This document shows, one piece after another, positions 1-11,636 of a stretch of 64,000 bases of DNA (its first letter is position 1; every line of letters starts with the position of its first letter). The translations under genes were made by a program, and so were the position numbers. The notes under the pieces are model-generated. The model saw nothing but the letters and a program-made list of their open reading frames with translations. It was not told the origin of the DNA and made no database searches. Source of the DNA: Diplocarpon mali (taxonomy: Eukaryota > Ascomycota > Leotiomycetes > Helotiales > Drepanopezizaceae); the NCBI GenBank assembly GCA_024741835.1, contig JAENRP010000102.1:62001-126000 (forward strand), in the 5' to 3' direction.

Positions 1-448
1 CTTGCTTTCTCGCCCTTCTCTTCCTCCACGCACAAAAGGGCACAGGTAGAGATGTCTCAGCGCAAGGCTAGAGGTGGTCATACTCGTATCCTGCTCCGCA
101 CGGGTGTAATGACAGGGATGGGATGAAATTGCTACTGGGATTCCGCCGTTGTTCGCTAGAGGGTAAAACAAGCAACTAGATCTCTTTCCCTTTGCGCTAG
201 GTCATTTGAAGACTGTGGGAGTGATCGCATAACGGCTGATTAGAGAGTGTGATTTGAATTGATTCGTAGGGATGCAAAGAGCAAGCCAATGCAGATCGTG
301 ATATATGCAGACAGACATTCAGCAGGAGCTTATTCTACCCCCAGATTCGATTCCAGTGTTCCCTTTTCAGACACCAGACTCCACGCCAGCCCCTAGACTC
401 CGAGCAAATGCACAAGCACATCATCCTCAGCCACCTAGACCCGTCCAT
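1..448. other. 3' flank of FEN1, no gene seen
   Basis: No convincing coding region lies here. The plus-strand open stretch near 305-604 is mostly the reverse of the Lys/Glu-rich C-terminal tail of FEN1. The segment probably holds the FEN1 3' UTR and ordinary spacer. Confidence 0.5.
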
Positions 449-1781
449 CTACGCAGTGCCCCTGGGTTTCGCCTTGGCCTTGGCCTTCTCCTTTTTCTCC
501 TCCTTCAGTTTCTTCTTTTTCTCTTCATTTTTCTCCTCATTTTTCCTCTTCAGATCCTTCACCTGCGCCTCCGTCTTCGGGATCGGCTTGAAGAAACCCT
601 CTAGGCGGGCCTGCTGGCTACTCTTGAGATTCTTCTGCAGCCGCGCCGCGCCAGAGCGGACCCTGTCCTCGGAAAAGCCCTTCTCCTCCACGAGGAACTT
701 GATCAGGCCGTCGATGTCAGGCGCCTCCCACTTGAAGTCGCAGTCGGCGTGGTCGGCGGATCGGACGTCGGGCTTGAAGAAGAGCTCGCGCGCGTCTTGA
801 TACGGCCAGTCTTCTGGGATGCTGAACTTGGTCTTGCCAGCTTCAACGGCGGCGACGAATCTCTCCAGCGTGCCGTACTCACGGATCAGCTTGAGGGCGG
901 TATTGGGGCCGATCTTTGGGATGGGGTCGAGGTAGTCACAGCCAAGCAGGATGCAGAGGTCGACGAACTAGCTTGTTAACCTGGGCTGAGGAACGGAGGG
1001 GAGGGGGAAGGGGTTACCTGTGTACGATCCATGCTCAAGCCTTCCAGTACCTTGTCGAGGAAGATCTCCTGGATAGGTTCCTTGCGCTGCTCGCTAAATG
1101 TGAGATGGCGCAGCAGGACGGGGGAGTCGAAGCAGAGCGTATCCATGTCCTCACTGGCCGCCGCATAAACCTTGCCAGCCCTCGCCAGCACCGCACACTG
1201 CGCCTCCGCCTCGGTCGGCGCAATGATATACGGGACGCCCATACACTTCAGCAATCGCTGACACTCGGCATTGTGCTCCCGCGTGACTCTCACCGTGCGC
1301 CGCGAGAACTTCTCAACATCCTCCGCGGTCCCGGTCTCCTTGGCCTCCTCGAGTCCTTCGGTTGCTGTCGCCTTGCGCTGGAACCGTTTGGCCAGCTCGC
1401 CGGACTTGAGCTTGGGAGGTGCGCCGTCGAAGACATATACGGGTTTGATGCCATTGTCGACGATGCGCAGGGTGCGGTAGAACATGCCCATCAGATGGGA
1501 GGTGGTCTCGCCGTCTTCGTTGGTGAGCATCTCACCGCCCGAGCGGACTGCGATGAGAAAGCTGTAGATGCTCATGGATCTGGAGACGTAAGTTCACGCC
1601 TGGAAAGTCTAGAGGCGGGATTATATACGCATCCTGGGTTTTGCGGTTAGCTACCGCGCCTTTGATGGTGGAGGGCACGTACAATGGCTACTTTTCTCCC
1701 GAATTGGTTCTTGATCTCGCCTTCCTTGTAGGCATCTGGACACTCCTCTTTGATGATTGAGAAGAGCTGCTTGATACCCAT
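449..1781 (-). CDS. FEN1: Flap endonuclease 1 (FEN1/Rad27)
   Basis: Exons 1781-1683, 1633-1629, 1579-1018 and 967-449 join to 1185 nt (394 aa). The product is the structure-specific nuclease that removes 5' flaps in Okazaki fragment maturation and long-patch base excision repair, acting in the nucleus with PCNA. The start MGIKQLF is the family start; the new N-terminus must be free to thread flaps. Metal ligands are in register with the family: Asp34 (IDASMS), Asp86 (VFDGAPP), Glu pair in [15 protein letters not shown], and GCDY. The C-terminus has a PCNA box (QARLEGFF) followed by a Lys/Glu-rich tail. Introns are 49, 49 and 50 nt. The second exon is only 5 nt (GATGC). Skipping it shifts the frame, while including it restores the invariant IDAS motif. 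Shares an upstream region with the divergent glutaryl-CoA dehydrogenase gene. Identification is near certain; the microexon is inferred. Confidence 0.95.
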
Positions 1782-2250
1782 CTTCGCGATGGTCTTAGAG
1801 CTGGTCTGGTGTACTGGATTAGAGGGATATGGCCAGAGGTCTGAGGTGACGCGATGAAGCTCGCGCTAGGTTCGCGGCAGCGCGTTGAGTGTTTGTGCAT
1901 AACTGTATGCAAGTTATGAACAGCAGAGCGATCAATCCAATTCCACTTGAAATTTTGATATCAGGGTTCAGATTGTGCATTCACAGCAATCTCAGCTAGT
2001 CACTTCATGCATCCTGATTGCTGATAAACTGCAGCTATCTCCATCGTGACAGTTCCAATTCCCAAGCTCTCGTCTCTCCTACTTAATCCCGCCCCGAAGG
2101 GGACCACCTCGGTACAGCACCGAATCCTGGGGATATTGCCGAGGGGCGGAGAGCTGGGGATGTGACGGCATCCTCTTTATATCTCTTTGACACCCTTCCG
2201 ACAAAACCCTCTCCAGACATGCCCATCCTCTTCTGCGGCCATTACCCAGC
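1782..2250. promoter_or_regulatory. Shared divergent promoter region
   Basis: About 470 bp separate the FEN1 start codon (minus strand) from the glutaryl-CoA dehydrogenase start codon (plus strand), so both promoters must lie here or overlap upstream exons. I see no other gene. No specific factor sites were assigned. Confidence 0.55.
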
Positions 2251-3613
2251 ATGTACAGACCTGTGATACGAAGCGCCAGCCGTCGATTGGCCAATGCTGC
2301 CCGTCCAGCAGCAGTGCGAGGCTATTCGGCCCATGCGACCCCGCAGCCGTTCAACTGGGAAGATCCGTTGAATGCGGCGAGTCTGTTCACGCCGGAGGAG
2401 GCGGCCATTTCGGAGACTGCGGAGACGTATTGCCAGGAGCGCATGCTGCCGCGGGTGCTTCGTAAGTCGGACATTGAGCTCTGGGAATGGAAGGGGAATG
2501 GGAGGGGGGCAGAGAAAGATATGCTGACGGCGGAACGCAGAGGCGTACAGAGACGAGGTTTACGACAGGAAGATCCTCGAAGAAATGGGCGAGCTGGGCT
2601 TGCTGGGAGCTACGATCAGGGGCTACGACTGTGCTGGCGTCTCGAACGTAGCATCCGGACTCATCACCAAGGCTGTCGAGAGAGTGGATAGTGGCTACAG
2701 GTCTGGCATGTCTGTGCAGTCCTCCCTGGTCATGGGCGGCATCGATGAGTTCGGCAACAAGGAGCAGAAGGAGAAGTTTATACCCCAGCTGGCCAAGGGG
2801 AAGATGCTGGGCGCATTTGGGCTCACGGAGCCGAATCATGGGAGCGATCCTGGGTCGATGGAGACGACGGCCAAGCCGCACCCTACGAAAAAGGGGTACC
2901 TATCAGTTTCTGGGGCAAAGACTTGGATCACCAACTCCCCTATTGCGGACTTGTTGCTGGTGTGGGCGAAGCTGCAAGAGACGGGCAAGATCAGAGGATT
3001 CTTGATTGAAAGATCGGAATGCCCGCCCGGAACCCTGGAGACGCCCCCTATCAAGAACAAGAATGGGCTCCGCGCCTCACTCACCGGTATGATCCAGCTG
3101 GACGGCTGTCCCGTGCCGGAAGCGAACATGTTTCCAGATGTCGAGGGGCTGCGAGGTCCGTTTACATGCCTGAACAGTGCCAGATACGGTATTGCGTGGG
3201 GGACGATCGGAGCACTTGAGGACTGCATCTCTCGCACTAGGACGTACGCTTTGGAGCGGAAGCAGTTCAAGGGGAACCCTCTCGCCAAATACCAACTTGT
3301 GCAAAAGAAGCTGGCGGACGCGACGACTGATGCTGCATACGGCACTCTTGCTGCTGTCCAGGTCGGAAGACTAAAGGATGAGGGCCTAGCAGCCCCGGAG
3401 ATGATCAGCATGATTAAGAGGCAGAACTGCGATCGTGCGCTACAGAATGCGCGGACGTTGCAGGAGGTCTTTGGAGGGAACGCTGTCAGTGATGAGTATG
3501 GTATCGGAAGACATGTGGCGAACTTGTTCGTAACGCAGACGTACGAAGGCCAGTCAGACATTCATTCGTTGATCTTAGGCCGTGCAATCACTGGGATCCA
3601 GGGGTTCTGCTAG
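2251..3613 (+). CDS. Glutaryl-CoA dehydrogenase, mitochondrial
   Basis: Exons 2251-2461 and 2541-3613 (79-nt intron, GTAAGT..CAG) give 427 aa. The enzyme is an FAD-dependent acyl-CoA dehydrogenase that oxidises and decarboxylates glutaryl-CoA to crotonyl-CoA in lysine and tryptophan breakdown in the mitochondrial matrix. The N-terminus is Arg/Ala-rich without acids (MYRPVIRSASRRLANAAR, then RGYSA), a typical presequence. Family blocks are present in order: the dehydrogenase N-terminal helices, GAFGLTEPNHGSDPG (acyl-CoA/FAD middle domain), SGAKTWITNSP, and near the end TYEGQSDIHSLILGRAITG, whose Glu at about residue 406 matches the catalytic base of the glutaryl subgroup. The IHALILGRAITGIQ-type ending separates it from short- and medium-chain relatives. 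The length is normal. A TA-rich microsatellite begins about 25 nt after the stop. Confidence 0.93.
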
Positions 3614-6598
3614 TTGTTGAAATGTGAAGAAAAGAGTGGATATATATATATACATATATACATATATACATATATACATATATGTAATTACTTCTGAAGC
3701 CGTGAGAGCAATCTTGTACTCGATTCAGTACATCAGCAAGGTGTGTTCCAGAATACACTTCGCTCATGCGAGCATGACTGCCGATCGAACATTTGAAGCC
3801 CTCTTTTTTCATCGAAATTTGGCAGGTTCCTGGACCCGTGGCGCTTCTTCGCAGTAGCCTTTTCAGGGACCTGTACATCCACATCTTCTTCAGCTTCAAT
3901 TTCCTCCCCATCTCCCTGCTCGTCCTCAGAGATGACAGACTCTGCCGAATTCAATAGCCTATTTCTCGTGTTGGCGTATTCTTCTGTGGCATCAGAACCC
4001 AAGTCACAGCGCCGCCGAAGATGGTTCGTGACGTTCGGGGAGCATCAAACGACGTGTCCTCTCCAGAACCCAAAGATCGTAACTGCCCCCTGCTCTATGC
4101 AGCTTTCAATATCTGCATCCGTGTGGCTAGGGGACGAGTAATCCAGCTGTGATTGTCCTGTCGCTGCTTGAGCGCCTGGCTGCAAAAAACAAGGTAGTGA
4201 TAAGGCAGCAGACGGGGGTTTTCTCGCCAGGACTGTAGGTAATAAATCGATTTTAGCGGGTCTCATTTGAAGGAGATTTCGGACTTCACAGACTCGCGTC
4301 TTGCGTCGTCGTATCTTCGTTTCTGCTATGGCCATAGTGGTGCAGGAAGGCTTATTGTTGGCTACAGAATCATGGAGGCGGCATCTGAAGCTATAGCTTG
4401 CTATCATTTGATCTTTAAAAGCAGTGGCGAGAGGCTATCTCGTGAATTTCCAGAGGTTGGAGTAGCAACACAAAGAAGCTGTATCGTCAGGCCGGGGGCT
4501 TTGCAAACATATTGACTTTGACGATATCGAAAGCTGCGAGGTCGTTTATTGGAAAAAAATGTTTGAGTCGCCCGCAGTATCCCGATGTCGGAGATTTCAT
4601 AACAAGAGACTTTACATCTTTGAAGTTGGGACAGAGTCCGCTCATTTCCCGCCCCTTCTGGGTTCATTGGCAGGAATGCCTCACATTAGCGACAGGAGCT
4701 TTGCAGCATCGCTAGCATCACCGTCAATGCCATCACGTAACAGATGCGGATCTTGACGCCAGCGACGACACCTACTAATAGCCCTGCTCGCTTGGCAGTT
4801 CGTAAGAGCTGTCCATTTGTGGCTGAAGTGCTGAATTCAGGTTCTCAGTGAGACATTGATGCAGTAGGTACAAGGGGCAACTTGGAATCCCACATTGGAC
4901 AATCTTATCAAGGCGTGCTAAGGTACCACACTTGCTCGGTGGTGGTAATGTGGGCTTGACCAGATCTGAGGGCCAGAACTGGTAAGTTTGCAATTAGTAT
5001 AGCAAGCTCTCCTCGGCATTGCTCTGCGGTGCTATTGCAGAGGAGGAAATATCTACCTCTACACTCTATGATAATATCAGCACGTTGGCTAAAATGTTGG
5101 GCGTCAGGCTCACTTGTTGCCTTGCAAGGGGATCACAAACCTTCAAGCCAGGTTGGCACATAGGTACTTACTCTAGAAGTCGTTCAGATGGCACGATAGA
5201 CTTGCTTTGGTTGAGTTCCCACACCAACGAGGCATCGCTGTAGCTCCAGAACACTCTTCTGAGCCATTTTCATGGTGAGCTGTTTCTCCGCCGATAGAGA
5301 GCTTGGGTTGGCAAATGCAGGTACAAGTACTTGTGCGGTTCTTTACTGACCTCCAAGCTTCCGTGTAGGGTGGAAAAGGTCACAAAATGTACACGTGGGA
5401 ATGATAAAGAAAGTAGCGCTGATGAGACTTGTCCGTGCTGGACTGTAAGCAAGCAGCTGGTCGAGATGTGAGTTGGATCCAGGGCTTGACGTTTGGCTCT
5501 ACTGATTCTTTATCTTGCAGTGTAAGGCCCTCCCTCGATCCAGAGAAGTAGCCGGATAACAGTGGCTTTCGAAGTAATTTGTCTCCATGCTGGTCGTGAC
5601 AGCAGGCCGAATGGCACTTCTGCAGCCTGTTGCTGTCCTTTCTCTCTGACAGGCATCCGCCTCAGTCCTGTGAGAATAATCCCCAATCTTGTTTGTGTGC
5701 AGTGACTCCGTTGGCCCATGATTCCGAGCGCGCTTGAGTTGGCTCTGGGTATATTGAGACATGTTTCTTCGTATCAACGAGGCCTAAGCACGGTTTTTCA
5801 AACTCGAGACGGACTAGACAGCGAGGATCGTGGCAAAAACAAGTACATCTTTGCTTGCTCTGCCACGCACCCTACGACGAGCTGACATGTTCCATCAGGC
5901 TCATCTCAGGAAGCATCTCGTGGACTCTCATTTACCTTGAGAGCAGGCTGATAATGATCTCTACCACTGGAGAAAGTCGTCATGACCGGTAGAATTGGCA
6001 GCTCCCGATGCCTGTCCGTAGCTGGGTGATGCGAGCACAAGGTGAGAACGCCCAAGCGAGGGAAAGTGTACTTGTTATAGATGTTCTCGAAAACAGTAGC
6101 ACACGGGAGTCGGGAGTTGATCTGGAGACAAAGGCTGATGCGAGGCCGAGTCTTTTCTTGCCCGCCTAGGTCCTCTTGGCGCTTCCCTCACGCTCAAACC
6201 CAACACTTGGCGGCCACCACTCACGACCACCGACAGTCGAACAACCAGATAATCAAAAAGACCTCGTCTGCTCGTCTGCGCGTCTCATCTCATCTGCCCG
6301 CAACCACCACAAATCCTCACGACCGTGTGGTGTCTCGATACTGGTAAAACTCTTCTCACGTACGCTCATCCCCCTCTACTCCCCCTCCACCTCCTCCTGC
6401 GTCATCTCGACGTGGTCAGTCAATCAGTCCTGGCCGCACGCCGACTGGCTCTACAGTAGTCGCTAACCTCGCATGCTCTGCTTCAGATCTTCGCCTGCTT
6501 ACTGCGCCCCCACCCCGAAACCTCTAGACCCGCCACAACACCAACACCAAGACCCCCCCATCTACGATTTCCACCCCCCATCATACACAACCGCAGCG
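3614..6598. other. Intergenic, 3 kb, no firm gene
   Basis: Only short, unrelated open stretches are present. The most protein-like is on the minus strand at 3733-4002: it has an acidic run followed by KATAKKRHG and is open back to a stop near 4044, but it has no ATG and no usable upstream acceptor, so it is not called as a gene. The last 500 bp before 6599 are pyrimidine-rich, as is common in fungal promoters. Confidence 0.5.
3640..3683. repeat. TATACA-type microsatellite
   Basis: An alternating (TA)n tract runs into about four TATACA units, immediately downstream of the glutaryl-CoA dehydrogenase stop and probably within its 3' UTR. Confidence 0.9.
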
Positions 6599-7468
<870 letters not shown>

Positions 7469-9869
7469 GCTCAGGGGACGACGCATTGGTGGGAACACAG
7501 AATTGAACTACAACAGGCCTTTCTTGCTTCCCTCCACCGTGTTTTCCCCCTGTTTCGCAAAACATGCTCTGCTCTTGTCCCTGGGATTTGGTCGGCGTCG
7601 ACGTTAGTTCACTTTGCTGGTCTTTGGTCTGGTCCCCGTATTTTTCTACTCTACGTACGCGCCTGGGGGTACTGAGCGAGGGGGAGTGGTCTAGAGATCT
7701 GCGGAGATTGTGGCTAGGTGGCGGAAGTGGCGGCGGTAGCATAGGGAGGAAATTAGATGATAATTGCATTGGGACTGAAGGCCTGCTTTTCCTGCCATTC
7801 TCTCTTGCGCTTGTGAAATTAAGGGATTTCTAATGCTGTGTCAGTGCTGGTAGTCAGGGTTTCTAGTGATTATATCAGGATGGAAACGTCCCTGTAAGCA
7901 ACAGTGAAAGTATAGCGCAGAGTCTCCATCCTCTCCTGGCTTTGATCAAATCAGCCAGCCGTGTGAGAAATGGAGGCGAACATCTAGTTTTCCTTGTCCT
8001 TTCCTCGAATGTTTGAAATAAACGAGCACAGCAGACTCGTCTCCCTTTCTTCTCACAAGAGCGTTCCTCTGCCCCGGCCGCGCCACGGATCTTGAGCAAA
8101 CAGTCAGATTGTACCCGATCGGAGCAGGGAGTCGCTGCTTCCAGCCTCTTGCGGGCGTGGTGGCGCGCGGAAGGGGTGGAGAGGAAGAGGGGGTAGCGGG
8201 AGGGCTGGGTCGGGGTTGACGGGTGTACGGGAAGCAATGGAAGCGATTGACGTGGTGGACGTGGCGAGATGGGATGAGAGGGGAGCCCGGCAAGGACCCC
8301 TCGGCCCCCCCTTTCTCTCTATGACCCAAGTCTCTAGGCAGCTAGGCGTGGCGTTGGCGTGGGTGCGGGAGAGGGATTGTTGATGTGCTGTGCTGGAGAA
8401 GAGAGGAGAGGAGGGGAGGGGAGGGGAGGGGAGGAGGTAAGTGTGCGTAGGAACGGGCCGTTGCCACGGGTTGATAGAGCTCTGAGACTCGAGGGGTAAG
8501 AAGCCGAGTGAGCTGATCCATAGCTAATCCCTTTTTTCTTTCTTTCTTTTTCTTTCGTCCTTTTGGGATATATCACACTGGTTCTGGGCCATAGCGCACG
8601 AGCGGGAAACGCACTAGTTGTGATGGGCGACGGGAGAAAGTAGTACAACGCCTTGAGGTTCCTCTTAGTCTGTGATACTTAAATCAGAGTCCAGCTGATG
8701 CCTTCATCAATCGCTGTTCTCTCCAAGTCCGGGGCATAGGTATTGTGAAAAAGGCGTCGAAATAGATCAAGTCACGCTGGGATCTTTGTCTTGAGATAAG
8801 CCTCCTTTGCTAATAGCAGTTCTTCATCTAATGGTATTAAGCGTCTTACTAGCTAGGGACAGCTATTCATCATGACCCTCCTGATCGAGTTGAGCTTTGA
8901 AGAAATCGTCGAGCAGAACTATCCAGAGCTATGAGACTCTAAAATGTATCCTTTTCCCGCCTTGTTTGTATGGTCTACCTTACCTCACTCTCACTTATAT
9001 CTTTGCCAGGCCTTTTCTCTAGATGTAGGTATACAATTCAATCATCGTAATTGTGTAGGTGGGAGCCAAATTTACGGTGTATTATAAGAGCGGTAGTACG
9101 ACGTTTTCGCCCTCCAGCTTTTGGAAAGTCCTAGTTTTGCTCGACTCCAGGTTCCGTAGTATGTCGCTATCAAGGAACGCAAGCTCGGCTTGGCCGGCCT
9201 GCTCAAAGAATCTCCAGAATGCGCAGGTTCGTAGGAGAGAGCACGTGCAGGTGTTGAGTCGTCGTCTCTGGATAGATCGCTAACGTACAACAGACAAGGT
9301 ATCACGTCAAGGGCGCGTTTGACAAGTCAAAATTGGCGGCTGGTAAGCCGTGAGAGGAGCGGGGGTGAAGGATCCCGGTAACTTGCGGGGTGTTCAATGC
9401 TGCAGTGCCCCCATACGTTGTGGAGGCTGCGGATATATACCACCTATATACTCCCTAGGTGCAAAGGGGTGGGGAGTCGTGAATTCCGAGTCGTAAGAGG
9501 TAGGCAGTGGCTAGTTATTGATCCGTCTATGTGATGGAAACAAGGAGACTGTTTGTATCCTGCGGTAGGTGATATAAAATAACATAGTACCGTGTGCCTC
9601 ATCTCCTTGTCAAAGAGCTGCAAAAGGACTAGATGTAGTATAGCACAACGCGGAATAATATACTGTCGTGCAGAATGGGTGGAGTCCCCACTTATTCTGG
9701 AGACTCTCCACGTGACTCTGCTAAGTCATAGAACCTCCTTTTCCTTCCGAAGTCTCCTTACCTTATACTTACTACATGTTGAAATAATCTGAGGTTTTCT
9801 GTCTGTGCGCTATACTAGAACTTTCTTTCATATAGGGGTTTCGATAGGGGGTACTTAAAGCTTAGGAAT
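7469..9869. other. Intergenic, 2.4 kb, no gene seen
   Basis: Contains the 3' flank of the E2 gene. From about 8150 to 8650 there is a strand-asymmetric purine-rich stretch that includes a perfect G-quadruplex motif. Open stretches here are short, repeat-like or lack start codons. From about 9500 the composition drops towards AT. Confidence 0.5.
8413..8431 (+). other. Potential G-quadruplex (four GGGG runs)
   Basis: Four runs of four G are separated by single A residues at 8413-8416, 8418-8421, 8423-8426 and 8428-8431, inside a longer GA-rich stretch. Such one-base-loop tracts are expected to fold very stably. It is not within a gene. Confidence 0.8.
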
Positions 9870-10006
9870 TAATAACAGTTAAGACAATTAGAGATTTGAT
9901 TAGGGAAATGCTAGATAGATATAAAGCAGTGATTGACGCAGAAGGTGGCTATACAAAATACTAAGGAATTCAATAAAAGCAGCATTGCCAAGAATCTAGT
10001 ATGCAT
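9870..10006 (+). mobile_element. Tc1/mariner 3' fragment
   Basis: This 137-bp segment aligns with the 3' end of the element at 42594-43834 (its bases about 43684-43817). Both read IREM, then a YKA..A.GG.TKY ending and a TAA stop, followed by the same untranslated AAAAGCAGCATTGCCAAG. The right terminal repeat is not recognisable here and nothing upstream belongs to the transposase, so this is a truncated, diverged relic. Sequence differences from the long copy are mixed and not only transitions. Confidence 0.85.
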
Positions 10007-10067
10007 AGATAGGGAGCCTTAGATTATTACACCCTGTACGAAGTATACACTAGATAATAATATAATC

Positions 10068-11106
10068 AATCATCTTCCTCTACCTTAGCGAGTCTCCTAA
10101 GCGACCTAATAAAGGCCCTCCAGCCGACCGCACTATAGTTATAAGCCCTGTGAGCACTTTAATATGCTTTCTCTTCGCATGCAACCGGTTAAAGGGCCCT
10201 TCGAGCTTCTGACCGACTTTTCGAGTATTTATAACGACTCGAAGGACCTTCATTTTCATTTAACGAAACTCCATTTTCTAATCGAACTTATTTGCAAACT
10301 CCATTTATATACCTAACCTTATTATTAGACTCTATTCAATATATCTAACGCTTCAAGCATCTCTAAGCCTCGCCTTAATACCTTTGCCTCTTAGGTTAAG
10401 TGGTTTAGTAAATACATATTCTTCGCTAAGCTCTATAATATCACTATTTTCGCCGATCTAAGACTCCTATTTAAGTCAATTATAGAGATAGAGCCTTAGG
10501 CTACCTCTATTCAAGAGCTTAAGGAACTGGAAACGGCAAACCTCCGCGTAGCGCACGCGAGGTCCTATGAAGAGTACGCAGCTACGCCGGCTGAACAGAT
10601 TTACGCCCGCTTTCCTTTAGGAGATCCGTCGAAGGCTCTACCTCTATAAGCTTTATTTAAGGATATCAAGGACGAATACGAAATTCTAATAAAGGAGTAC
10701 CTTATACGCAAGGAGACTTGGAAGACCCAACGGAAGCACTATAACCTGTTGCTAGACTTGCCCTTGTGGAGGCTCCACGAAGCACTATTAGAAGCCGCAG
10801 GATTGTCGGAAGCTATTGTATACTATGGACGGGCGCAGGGACAAGTTGAAGGTTCTCCCCTCGCAAGAGGAGGTCCAGCGAATACGAAAGGCACTGAACG
10901 CGGGAGACCAATTCAAGGGTCTCCGAGCATGGCTTAAGGAGAACGACATTGCGGTGATAGCAATGGACAAATTCAAGGGGGCTTCAGCCTCTAGGGAGGA
11001 CGGTTCAGGCAAGAGGGAGAACTCACCAGTCTTCACAATCATCTTCCTCCACCTCAGCGAGTCTCCTGAGCGACCCAATGAAGGCCCTCCAGCCGACCGC
11101 ACCACA
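10068..11106 (+). repeat. Direct repeat pair with RIP pattern
   Basis: Segments 10068-10137 and 11037-11106 are direct copies, 63 of 70 bases identical. All seven differences are C-to-T at CpA or G-to-A at TpG, always with the mutated state in the left copy. The pair brackets a degenerate coding region. They may be two partial copies of one element, or its ends. Confidence 0.85.
10395..10940 (+). pseudogene. Decayed coding relic of a repeat element
   Basis: One reading frame runs from about 10395 to 10937 and is protein-like throughout: charged and helical, with segments such as ATSIQELKELETANLR and WKTQRKHYNLLLDLPLW. It is interrupted only by TAG and TAA codons (for example 10494-10500 and near 10648), as expected if CAG/CAA codons were mutated. 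A second open stretch overlaps from 10816 to 11133 in another frame. I do not recognise the family; the position between RIP-mutated repeats suggests a transposon-encoded protein. No start codon or catalytic motif is assignable. Confidence 0.5.
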
Positions 11107-11445
11107 TATACCATGTTTACCGATGGCTTCTAGCTCTACCGATATATGCATCATGATCCTATGCGATAGGAGCGAATGCAAGAATTCTTGTTTTCCCAGA
11201 AAGATGAGACAGAAAGAGAATCAGAGCCGAATAGCTGCTGCGGTAGGCAGGTAAGAGGGGCGTGACCTAGGAGTGTAAGGCTGCGTGGACTGGGGTTGGG
11301 GATGCGGCGGTGTGAGGAGGGGAGAGGGGTGCAGATATACTTGGGTAGATCAGAGATAGGGGTGATGTGGTGTGGGGAGAGAAGAGGGGAGGTTGAATGG
11401 AGGGGTTGGGGCAAATGGAATGGGCATAGGGCAGGAGAGGAGAGG

Positions 11446-11636
11446 ATAGCGAAGCACAACTTTTATAAATAATTCCGATGTAATAGCGAAGCACAACTTT
11501 TACAAATAATTCCGATGTAATATATAGCACAACTATTTACAAGTAAATCTTGATGTAATAGCGAAGCACAACTACTTACAAATAAATCTCGATGTAATAG
11601 CGAAGCACAACTATGTACAAACTCAATCCCGACGTA
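11446..11636. repeat. Tandem array, five 37-40 bp units
   Basis: Five consecutive units start ATAGCGAAGCACAACT and end GATGTA or GACGTA: 11446-11482, 11483-11519, 11520-11557, 11558-11596 and 11597-11636. The first two differ at one base, and divergence grows to the right. It lies about 1.7 kb upstream of the noxB start. Confidence 0.92.

Noticed and set aside
3733..4044. Acidic minus-strand frame with a basic KATAKKRHG segment
   Set aside because: It looks protein-like but has no in-frame ATG and no AG acceptor between the upstream stop and the open part, so no gene model can be built; it may be a decayed 3' exon.
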